From UBA7396 sp034676185 (GTDB lineage: Bacteria > Patescibacteriota > Gracilibacteria > BD1-5 > UBA6164), in contig JAUCCN010000028.1 in the NCBI GenBank assembly GCA_034676185.1, positions 1 to 6,832 on the forward strand: a DNA stretch of 6,832 bases, read 5' to 3'. Below, one piece after another: positions 1 through 6,832 of the stretch. The notes below the pieces were generated by a model. It was not told the origin of the DNA and did not search any database. It was given only the letters and a program-made list of their open reading frames with translations. Numbering within the stretch: position 1 is the stretch's first letter; each line of letters starts with the position of its first letter. The position numbers were made by a program, and so were the translations under genes.

Positions 1-1919
1 GCAAAGTTTTGAAATTCATCTACATAGAGATAAAAATCCACTCTTTCTTTTTCTGGAATATCAGCTCTACTCATCGCATCCATTTGAAATTTTGTAACCA
101 TCATTGCCCCAAGTAGAGCAGAAGCATCTTCTCAAATTTTTCATTTTGAAAGATTTATGATAATAATTTTTTTATTATCCATTGCCCATCTGATATTGAA
201 ACTATTTTTTGGTTGTCATAAAATATTTCTAAGAATTGAACTTGATAAAAACTGTCCAACTTTATTTAAAATTGGCCCGGCTGTTTCTACTTTTTGATTT
301 GGTGCCATTTTTGCATATTCATTAAGCCAAAATCATTTTACTACTGGATCAGTAATTTTTGCTACTACTTTATTTCTATATACTTCACTCGTAAGCATAA
401 GTGGAATTGAAATAAGAGTGGTATTTGGATATTCTAAAAGTGCTAAAATAGTATTTCTGAGAGTATGTTCAAGTCTCGGTCACCAACTATCTCAAAATAT
501 TTTCTTAAAAATTCACACCAGTCACGAAGCAATAAGTGGTCTATGTTCAGGAGAAATTCATTCAAGCATATTAAATGCTATTGGCCAATCTTTATCTGAT
601 GGATCAAAAATAATGGTTTGATTGGTACGAGATTTTGGAATATTTCCAATAATTGCTTCTGCTAAATCTCCATGAGGATCAATAACAGCAACTCATCTTC
701 CCTTTTTAATATCATCTAAAATCATATTTTCAAGAAGGGTAGATTTTCACATTCAAGTTTTTCAAATAATATACATATGTCTTCTTCTATCATTTGGTCC
801 AATTCAAAATGAAAGTTCTTCACCTCTAAAATTTGTTTTTCAAATTGGTGTTAAATCATTTTCAATTTCTGGAGTAACTTGTGATAAAATAGGGAGATTT
901 ATTGGTGGTTCAAAATTACGAGATAAAACCCAATTTATATTTGGAGTTTGTACGTGTGTTGTTGGAAGATGCACGAGTCCTGATAATTCTTGGGTAGAAA
1001 GGATAAAAGTATCTTGACAAGTTCTCAGCTTTACCTCATTAATTTTTTTGTCATCTTGAGTAATTTCCTTGAGAGCAAATCAATTTTGTTTAAAAAATGA
1101 AAAGATTCAAAGTGGAGAAAAAATTTCTTTAATATTTAATTTATTTAATACACTATCTTGACTCGCACAAACAATATTAATATCAACCCCATATCAAAGA
1201 CGAGAAAGCTTAGCAGCAATATTTTCATCAATTTTTGTTTCAGTTTCTTTTGTTTCCTCTTCTGACTCTTTTGGAACTTGCACAAAAAATTTTATTATTT
1301 TTATAAGCCAAACAAATGGTAAAAAAACAAATTTTAATTTCGACATAAATAACAACATTTTTTTTACCCAAACTGGTAAATTTAAATTTGCCAACTCAAG
1401 CATCTTTAAAGATGCTTGTTTCCGCATAGCATCAGGAATAGGAGAAAATGAAATCATAAAAGCATTGAGTGTATTCTCTCCAGTTTTTAAAAGTGATGAA
1501 GTGAGTGATGAATATGGGTCAACTTCTCATCCAGAAGCATTTTCTTGGATTTCAGAAAAATTTTTAATTGGAAAAATACTTTCTTTTTGAAGTCCTACTT
1601 TTCAAAGATATATTTTATCATTTGGAATTACCTCCAAATAATCCGAAGTTTCATAGATTTCGATATTTGGATAATGTGCATAGATTTGATTTTTAAGAAA
1701 ATTCACATACTCTTTTTCAGATACGATAAAAAATCTGATTTTATTTCAGATTTTTGCTATTTCAAAAGAAAAGTTTGGTCTTTTATATTTTTTCTGAAAC
1801 ATATTTTCCTTTATTTCTTCAATAGTATTATGAAGAACTATCAAGATATGTTCAAAAGCACCAGCTCACTTTTCATTTTGTCTATCTACTAATATTTCAA
1901 GAATTGTTTTGTTTGACAT
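1..1919 (-). CDS. VirD4/TraD/HerA-like type IV secretion P-loop ATPase (C terminus off window)
   Basis: This is a putative membrane-associated ATPase of the VirD4/TraD/HerA group, which drives DNA or protein through type IV secretion or conjugation machines. It must be read with UGA as Gly (22 UGA codons by hand count). 639 complete codons are visible and the gene runs off the left edge. The N-terminal part (about 1-150) resembles the conserved N domain of the CPR-type family. A hydrophobic, Lys-interrupted stretch at about 189-215 is followed by an acidic linker (216-235). The nucleotide-binding core has Walker A GKTGMGKS at 386-393, a VIDPHGD motif around D414, and Walker B YVDE with D634/E635. 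The start ATG is the only one after an in-frame UAA 15 bases upstream; no Shine-Dalgarno sequence is visible. I infer family membership from remembered motif order (FDPSD, PIAFNMLE, WGPRLEH, VDEFQNF). The exact substrate (DNA transfer, pilus or other secretion) cannot be told from this gene alone. Confidence 0.9.
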
Positions 1920-2033
1920 CGGATTATTTGGTTATGCTTTCTCAGGTTTTAGGCTTTAACACTTGAAAATGCAAAGATAAGATTTTTTACAACTACAATT
2001 ATTTTTAAAGTAAAGTGCATAAAAAATTCTAGT

Positions 2034-2069
2034 ACTTTTATTATACTATACATTTTCAAAAAAATACAA
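2034..2069 (-). promoter_or_regulatory. Candidate sigma70-type promoter of the type IV ATPase gene
   Basis: On the minus strand, TTGTAT (2069-2064) and a perfect TATAAT (2045-2040) are separated by 18 bases. Transcription would start near 2033 and give a leader of roughly 115 bases before the ATG at 1919. The -35 hexamer lies inside the 3' arm of the terminator that ends the upstream gene, so the two signals overlap. The region is very AT-rich, so chance matches are possible. Confidence 0.4.
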
Positions 2070-2098
2070 CTTTTTTCATTGACAAAAGTTGTATTTTT
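2058..2098 (-). terminator. Rho-independent terminator after the membrane-protein gene
   Basis: A perfect 15-bp inverted repeat (2060-2074 with 2084-2098) encloses a 9-base loop. Read on the minus strand, it lies 15 bases past the UAA of the gene ending at 2113, and the 3' arm runs into a tract of seven T (2064-2058). The stem is AT-rich, with its GC pairs near the middle and loop side. It should stop transcription coming from 3738-2113 before the ATPase gene begins. The arms are symmetrical, but no plus-strand gene ends here. Confidence 0.75.
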
Positions 2099-2112
2099 GG
2101 TTTATTGTAAAA

Positions 2113-3738
2113 TTATTTCTTATAAAACTCCAAAACATTTGTTTTAAGATATAGAAAACCTCCATCGATCACTTCTTTTGAAGGAAGCGTTCATAAAACT
2201 TCTACTTGTTTAGTGAGATTTATAGTATCATTTTTTACTTTATCAAAATTGGTAAACCAAAAATAAGTTGATACACATAAAAATAAAGTAGCAAAAAATT
2301 TTACTCCAATATTCCGTTTTGATTTATAAAAAATAGTTGGATGTATCACTTCAAAATATTTTATTACAGCTAAAATAAATACTCAAACAAATACTCAAAT
2401 GGGAAAATAAAAATATGATAAAATTAAAAATAAACTCACTATAAGTACAACTGAAAACGAAATTTGTATTTTTTCAATAGATCTATATTTATTATCGTAA
2501 TTCAGAAATATTTCTAATTGGTTGAAAAACATATAGATTTTTTTATATTCACTATAATTATTTGAAAAAATAAAAAGAAGTAAATATTTCATTTTATGTA
2601 AATCTTTTTTTCTTAAAGAAAGTTTTTCACTAATCGTATAATAAATAATTGGTAAAAGAAAAAAGCTAAAAAGATTGTCACTGAGTTCCAAAATAATTTC
2701 TTTTAAATCATTGATTTGTTTATATTCTTCTTTTATATATTCAGCTTCTGGACTGATAGATGGAACTATTTTTAATTCTCCTGATAAAAGAGAAAAAGTT
2801 TGTTTATCAAGAAATATATTACTAGAAGATTCATAAAAAATATTTTTTACTTCTTTATAATAAAGATCAATCATTTGTCTTTTTATATATTTCCAAAAAG
2901 TTGATCTATCTGTTTGATTTAAAACACTCACCACTTCATTTATTTGTAAATAAAAACGAGAACGAATACTTCCATATTTTGCAATTAAATCATCAATACA
3001 AACTTTTACATCATGAAAATATTCCATAGAAACGATTTCTAAAACTTCATTATATTTATCATTTGGAGTATATGAATGAATTACTTTTGAAATAATTTTT
3101 GAAATATCTGAAAAATCACATGCATTTTTATCAATCTTTAAAATAAAATTATCTAAGAAATTTTCTCTTTTCCCTTCTGGTAATTGCAAATAAATTTTTT
3201 CAATAAAATGCTCAATAAAATCTTCTCTGAGATTTATATCAAACTTCATTTCTCAAATTTGAAATGTATCAAAAATATTTTTTATATAGGAGAAAGAAAT
3301 TTTTGCATTATATCTTTGTAAAAATTTAGTAATTTCTTCTTGAGAATTTTTTTTGTATAACTTTAAAAGTCATTTTGCTATATATTGTTTATCTTTATTT
3401 AAAATTTTTACAAAATAAATATAATTGAGCACATCAAAATTTTTATTATCTCTTAAATAATTTTCAGTTACTTCAAGCCAAACTTGATCATAGTTTGCTT
3501 GTTTATATAAAGTCATCATAAAAGTCCCTTGATTTTCTGAGTCAATTTTAAATCCTTCTTTTATTTTTAAAGTAAGTGATGATAATATTGCTGAAAATTT
3601 ATCTTTGATATTTTGAGAATTCATATAAATATGAAATGGATTTGGTGACTTAAAAAGAGTAATTAACTCATCTTTTAATTCATTAAAATCCAAATTGACT
3701 CAAAGATTTTGATTTTTAAATAAGTTTTGATTGGACAT
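2113..3738 (-). CDS. Unknown protein, helical soluble N-terminal part plus C-terminal membrane segments
   Basis: I do not recognise this family. The 541-residue reading frame is continuous only when UGA is read as Gly (residues 13, 123, 162, 448, 452 and 516). Under the standard code it splits into pieces of 107 and 284 residues. The ATG at 3738 is chosen because it is preceded in frame by UAA (3765-3763) and lies about 25 bases after a strong promoter; there is no Shine-Dalgarno sequence. Residues 1 to about 350 are Lys/Glu/Asn-rich and look helical. A hydrophobic stretch lies at 355-369. Then come a probable membrane hairpin at about 426-461 (turn around FPIG) and a further membrane segment at about 477-496, ending in a short charged tail. 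No catalytic motif, signal peptide or Cys cluster was seen. The gene is divergent from the AAA+ ATPase at 3867 and shares its 128-base control region. A membrane-anchored adaptor or stress-related function is possible but unsupported by any motif. Confidence 0.85.
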
Positions 3739-3763
3739 ATTTTTATATTTATTTTTGTAAATT

Positions 3764-3798
3764 TATATTATTATAGCATAAAAAAAGGAGGAATGCAA
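3764..3798 (-). promoter_or_regulatory. Extended -10 promoter of the membrane-protein gene
   Basis: On the minus strand a perfect TATAAT (3775-3770) is preceded by TG one base upstream (extended -10, TGCTATAAT). A weaker -35, TTGCAT (3798-3793), sits at 17 bases spacing. Predicted transcription start is near 3763, giving a leader of about 25 bases to the ATG at 3738. Confidence 0.6.
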
Positions 3799-3807
3799 AA
3801 CATAAAT

Positions 3808-3842
3808 TTGACAGAAGAAAAAAACTCATTATAAATAAGTCT
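3808..3842 (+). promoter_or_regulatory. Consensus promoter of the AAA+ ATPase gene (and possibly clpP)
   Basis: A perfect -35 TTGACA (3808-3813) is followed after 16 bases by TATAAA (3830-3835). Transcription would start near 3842, about 25 bases before the ATG at 3867. Its -35 is only about ten bases from the -35 of the opposing promoter, so the two promoters stand back to back and may influence each other. Confidence 0.6.
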
Positions 3843-3847
3843 TATTT
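3833..3847. repeat. Short palindrome over the -10/start site of the ATPase promoter
   Basis: AAATAAG and CTTATTT are perfect inverted arms of seven bases around a central T (3840). The palindrome overlaps the end of the -10 box and the predicted transcription start, a position where a dimeric repressor could bind. It is short and AT-rich, so chance is a real alternative. No regulator gene is identified in the window. Confidence 0.3.
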
Positions 3848-3866
3848 TTTATAATTCTTGATATTT

Positions 3867-5927
3867 ATGACAAATATACAAAGACTTAAACAACTAAAAA
3901 GTTATGGAATAAAAAGACCTGACTTAGTAGAAGAAGTTCCAAAAATAAACAAAGAAATTTTAACCTCTCCAGAAATAAAACAAAGTTTAGAAAAATATAT
4001 AAAAAATGCTCTTTTGAATGAAAATTTTTCAATAGATTTTTTAGAAAAACTATTCTATAAATTAAAAGTCACCAAATGAATGTATATACCAAAAAACTTA
4101 GGAATCTATGAAATGTTCTATTCACTGATGGTTGAAAAAATCTTACTTCCAAACTATACTGATTGATGGTTAGAAAATGATAGAATACAAGAAATTCAAT
4201 CAATTGTAGAAGACACCATTGCAAAAGTAGACAAAGAATTACAAAAAACTATGCAGGGATTTTATTATGTATGAATATGAGATAAAAATACATACCCTTC
4301 TGTTGTCGAATTACTGATAGAAATTGATGAGGAACCGAGTTTTCATGTTGGGCATTTTTTTTGATGTAATATTTTAAGATACGATGATAATAATAGTGAA
4401 ATTATCACTATGGAAATTTCTCTAAGAACCGGAAAAAAAGTCAAATCTTCTCTAAGTGATGAAGAAACCTCACATAATACGATTCATCCTGAAACTCTCA
4501 AAAAAGCTCTTGAAAAGATTTTGAGTTCAAAAGGAAATAAAGCACAAAAATGAATTGCCTGATTTCCAAATTATGATGTAAAAGTAAAAAAATGAATCAT
4601 AGATAATGATTGAAGATATGGAAATGATGCCAATGATGTTTATACTGTTATCACTCTCAGTACTGATAGAAAAGCAAATATCCCTACTTTGAGTAAAAAT
4701 GAATTAGCAAACACAATAGACTGATTATTTCAATGTAATAATTATGTGATAAACGAACTTATAAAAACCAAATGAAATCCAAATGATTTTGAAAAAATAT
4801 ATCATAACATGTCCGTATGAACGCTTCTTTCTCACTCTCAAAATACAGATGAATTATCACAAGAAGACAAAGAAAAATTTAATAAGCTTTTAGTAAAAGA
4901 TGACAAAAAAACATATCTCAGTGATGTTTGAGGGCAACAAAAGGCAAAAAAGGAAATTGAAAAAATTATTCTTGCTATTAAACACGAAGAAATCATGAGA
5001 TCTTGGGGAGCAAAAACAACTTCTGGAATCGTATTTGAATGACCAGCAGGAACTGGGAAAACTTTGCTTGCAAAAACCATTGCAACTGAAGTACAAGCAG
5101 AAACTTACAATATAAAAATTACTGATTTACTCAATAGCTCCTATATTAATGAATGAGCTTTAAATGTCAGAAATATGTTTAAATATTTAAAATCAAGAGC
5201 AAAAAATAGAAGAGGAAAACTCATTGTTATATTGGATGAGCTCGATGCTTTATTTATCAAAAGAAATGGAAAATCTGATTGAGAAGACAGAAAAGTAGTA
5301 AATACATTTTTATCAGAACTTTCTTGATTTGAAGAATGTAATAATGTTATATTTATCGGAACTACCAATTTATACCAAGAATTAGATGAAGCAGTAGTAA
5401 GAGCTGGAAGACTTTCTACAAGAGTAAAAGTAGATCTTCCAAATCAAAAAGATAGAGAAGAAGTATTTCATATTCATATTCAAAAAGCGAAAAAGAATTC
5501 TCAAAAAGCTCAAAACGCTTTTAATGGAATTGATTTAGAAGCACTCTCTTCTATCACTGATTGATTTAGTGGAGCTGATATAGAAGAAATAATTAGAAGG
5601 GTAATAGAAAATAGAGCCATTGCAGAAATAGAATGAAAAGTATGTGAACAAAAAATTTGAGTAGAAGAAATTTCACACATCATAGAAGCTTATAAAAAAG
5701 AAAAAATTAAAAATCACCGTTTATTTGAAAATTTACCTGATTTAATAGAAAAATTATCTCATAAAGAAACTTGATTTATATACAGAGAAGTAATTCAATG
5801 AGTCCTCAATATAAAAATACAAGATGAATTATTAAAACATATTAAAAAATGATGAATGAATATTTCTGAATTGATAGAAATTCTTGAAAAAAAGCAAGAC
5901 ACACAAATGGGATTTTTAACGAAATAA
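3867..5927 (+). CDS. AAA+ ATPase (FtsH/Cdc48-type module, no protease domain), possible ClpP partner
   Basis: This 686-residue ATPase probably remodels or unfolds proteins. It contains 24 UGA codons read as Gly, including a tandem UGA-UGA at 662-663. Residues 1 to about 345 form an N-terminal region I do not recognise: helical first, then with strand-like stretches. The AAA module starts near DVGGQQ (G355/G356). It has Walker A GPAGTGKT (392-399), a pore-loop-like Tyr426 (SYINEG), Walker B ILDELD (D457/E458), sensor 1 GTTN (N501), second-region-of-homology arginines R512 and R515 (RAGR), and GFSGAD (566-571) as in FtsH and proteasomal ATPases. After it come about 110 helical residues with no HEXXH metalloprotease site, so this is not FtsH. 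The C terminus is MGFLTK. The ATG at 3867 fits the promoter; a TTG nine bases earlier is a weaker alternative. clpP follows after 66 bases with no terminator between, which suggests a shared role. A ClpP-independent remodelling function is equally open. Confidence 0.92.
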
Positions 5928-5935
5928 AAAAAAAA

Positions 5936-5963
5936 TTTGAGACTTTTATAATTTTCATATAAT
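5936..5963 (+). promoter_or_regulatory. Candidate promoter in the ATPase-clpP gap
   Basis: A perfect TATAAT (5958-5963) stands 31 bases before the clpP ATG. A possible -35 is TTTGAG (5936-5941, spacing 16) or TTGAGA (5937-5942, spacing 15). The 66-base gap is nearly all A and T, so the hexamer may be fortuitous. No GC-containing terminator hairpin lies in the gap, so clpP is probably also reached by read-through from the ATPase promoter. Confidence 0.35.
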
Positions 5964-5993
5964 AAAACTATATTTTAAAAATAACAAGTAAAT

Positions 5994-6614
5994 ATGAAAA
6001 AAATAGTATCTCAAAAAAATACATATATTACCAATACCCTCATTCCAACCGTAATTGATAAAGTTCCTGGTTGAGAAAGAGCATACGATATTTATTCAAG
6101 ACTCCTTGAAGATAGAATTATATTTCTCTGAGACGCTATTGATTCACATCTTGCAAATACAGTGATTGCACAATTATTATTTCTAGAAAAACAAGATCCA
6201 AAAGCTCCGATTACTATTTATGTAAACTCTCCTGGAGGACATGTAACAGCGGGACTTGCTATTTATGATGTAATGCAATATGTACAATGTGATATAGTAA
6301 CGGTTTGTGTATGACTTGCTGCTTCTATGGGAAGTATTATACTTGCTTGAGGAACCAAAGGAAAAAGATATTCTCTTCCAAATAGTGAAATCATGATTCA
6401 TCAACCTCTTGGATGAGCAGAAGGACAAGCTACTGATATAAAACTAGCTGCCGAACATATTATAAAAACTGGAGATAGACTCTATGGAATTTTAGCTCAT
6501 CATACTGGAAAAGATATAAAAACAATAGAAAAAGATTGTGATAGAGATAATTTTATGACCGCAGAAGAAGCTTTAAAATATGGACTTATTGATAAAATCA
6601 TTAAAAATAAATAA
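5994..6614 (+). CDS. clpP: ATP-dependent Clp protease proteolytic subunit ClpP
   Basis: ClpP is the serine peptidase that forms a cytoplasmic two-ring barrel and degrades proteins fed to it by AAA+ unfoldases. This copy is complete at 206 residues (E. coli has 207) and aligns almost without gaps. The catalytic Ser111 (AASMGS), His136 (MIHQP) and Asp185 (DRDNF) carry the same numbers as in the E. coli precursor. The oxyanion/substrate strand motif NSPGG is at 78-82. The TLIPTV stretch starting at residue 15 matches the mature E. coli N terminus, so a 14-residue propeptide is likely. Five glycines are UGA (27, 46, 107, 119, 141); 12 are GGA and one GGT. Without recoding the gene would stop after 26 codons. 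It follows an AAA+ ATPase in the same direction and ends in a strong terminator. No Shine-Dalgarno sequence is seen before the ATG. No clpX or clpA/C is in the window. Confidence 0.98.
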
Positions 6615-6650
6615 AAAAATGAAGGTGAAAATAATTCACTTTCATTTTTT
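6614..6650 (+). terminator. Rho-independent terminator of clpP
   Basis: A 16-bp stem (6614-6629 with 6635-6650, one G-T pair at 6624/6640) closes a five-base loop AATAA. The descending arm ends in six T, followed by more AT-rich sequence. It starts at the last base of the clpP stop codon. The A-tract on the ascending side could also let it work from the opposite strand. Confidence 0.85.
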
Positions 6651-6714
6651 ATTTATTAAAATTTTGAAAGTATATAAAATCATATTTGGAAAATTCATAG
6701 AATTTTTTGTAATA

Positions 6715-6780
6715 GTTTACGAAAAAAGCAGAGAGGAGTAATTATCCAAATAATATACTCCACCTCGTTTTTTCGTAGAC
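6715..6780. repeat. Long imperfect hairpin with T6 tracts on both strands
   Basis: The outer stem pairs 6715-6727 with 6768-6780 (13 pairs, one G-T, around a run of six A facing six T). After a small internal loop, GAG (6731-6733) pairs with CTC (6764-6766). The inner stem pairs 6735-6745 with 6750-6761, with one bulged A, and closes on CCAA. On either strand the GC-containing inner stem is followed by six T, so it could act as a bidirectional terminator. It may instead be the end of a small repeat or mobile element. clpP already has its own terminator upstream. Confidence 0.6.
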
Positions 6781-6819
6781 AAAGTATGTGAGTTTGGCGA
6801 CTTTCGGATAATTACTCCT
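6734..6819. repeat. 14-bp perfect inverted repeat, alternative to the hairpin
   Basis: The arm 6734-6747 (core GGAGTAATTATCC) is exactly complementary to 6806-6819 (core GGATAATTACTCC), with 58 bases between. The left arm is the same segment that forms the inner stem of the 6715-6780 hairpin, so the two foldings exclude each other. A repeat this long is unlikely by chance in so short a stretch. Its role is unknown: an attenuator-like RNA switch, element ends, or an assembly or amplification artefact near the window edge are all possible. Confidence 0.65.
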
Positions 6820-6832
6820 TTTGTAAGAGAAG

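Larger units (their letters stand above)
6651..6832. other. Unassigned right-end region with a change in base composition
   Basis: No gene is identified. Bases 6651-6714 are about 13% GC by hand count, whereas 6715-6832 are about 36%, with codon-like GC usage unlike the four genes. Several short frames stay open to the window edge with UGA as Gly. One runs on the plus strand from the ATG at 6785; two on the minus strand enter from the right edge and end with UAA. They overlap the inverted repeats, and none shows a recognisable domain. No tRNA T-loop or CCA end and no rRNA or tmRNA signature was found. Confidence 0.4.

Noticed and set aside
418..621. Plus-strand open frame of 67 residues
   Set aside because: It is antisense to the conserved ATPase core region; no start signals.
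1545..1892. Plus-strand open frame of 115 residues
   Set aside because: It lies antisense to the coding N terminus of the type IV ATPase and has low-complexity Phe/Ile content typical of a shadow frame.
3785..3834. Perfect AAGGAGG followed by a 13-codon ORF (ATG at 3793)
   Set aside because: Only one base separates the motif from the ATG, and it lies upstream of the plus-strand promoter; on the other strand it is simply the promoter spacer.
4838..5368. Minus-strand open frames opposite the AAA+ module
   Set aside because: They are shadows of the Walker A/B-containing AAA frame on the plus strand.
3867..5927. FtsH protease
   Set aside because: The AAA module is FtsH-like but there is no HEXXH zinc site after it and no N-terminal membrane segment pair.
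6183..6428. Minus-strand open frame opposite clpP
   Set aside because: It overlaps the catalytic core of clpP and is Ser-rich shadow sequence.
1..6614. UGA as Trp (Mycoplasma code) or selenocysteine, or frequent nonsense mutations
   Set aside because: UGA sits where families need glycine (P-loops, GFSGAD, GLAASM), Trp uses UGG, and about 57 UGA codons in otherwise intact genes cannot be selenocysteine or decay.
6715..6832. tRNA, tmRNA or CRISPR repeat at the right end
   Set aside because: No T-loop GTTCRA motif, no acceptor pairing with CCA and no repeated unit with spacers; only inverted repeats are present.

Overview
The window comes from a low-GC bacterium that reads UGA as glycine (NCBI translation table 25), the code known from Absconditabacteria (SR1) and Gracilibacteria (BD1-5/GN02) of the Patescibacteria/CPR. 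The evidence is direct. Under the standard code the window breaks into short ORFs. Read with UGA as Gly it resolves into four long genes containing about 57 in-frame UGA codons by hand count (22, 6, 24 and 5). Many of these fall at invariant glycines: all three glycines of a Walker A loop, the glycine of a GxAGTGKT P-loop, and the glycine before the catalytic serine region of ClpP. UGG is used separately for Trp, and the three visible stop codons are all UAA. I cannot decide between SR1 and Gracilibacteria from this window.

Layout. (1) Positions 1-1919, minus: a large VirD4/TraD/HerA-like P-loop ATPase of the type IV secretion/conjugation type common in CPR genomes, cut by the left edge of the window. 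(2) 1920-2112: an intergenic stretch with a rho-independent terminator for the upstream gene and an overlapping promoter for the ATPase. (3) 2113-3738, minus: a 541-residue protein of unknown function with a soluble, mostly helical N-terminal part and a C-terminal cluster of membrane segments. (4) 3739-3866: a 128-base divergent promoter region. (5) 3867-5927, plus: a 686-residue AAA+ ATPase with an unrecognised N-terminal region and an FtsH/Cdc48-type AAA module, but no protease domain. (6) 5994-6614, plus: a complete ClpP peptidase with an intact Ser-His-Asp triad, followed by a strong terminator. (7) 6651-6832: no identified gene. From about 6715 the base composition changes and there are two mutually exclusive inverted-repeat pairings.

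How the parts may fit. The AAA+ ATPase and clpP lie 66 bases apart in the same direction with no terminator between them, so co-transcription is likely even though clpP has its own candidate promoter. The ATPase has unfoldase features but no proteolytic site, and it ends in a Met-Gly-Phe motif near its C terminus. It is therefore a reasonable but unproven candidate for a non-ClpX partner of ClpP. The divergently transcribed membrane protein shares the regulatory region with the ATPase and could belong to the same process; that is inference only. The type IV ATPase has its own promoter and appears to be a separate unit. None of the four genes has a clear Shine-Dalgarno sequence at a useful distance.
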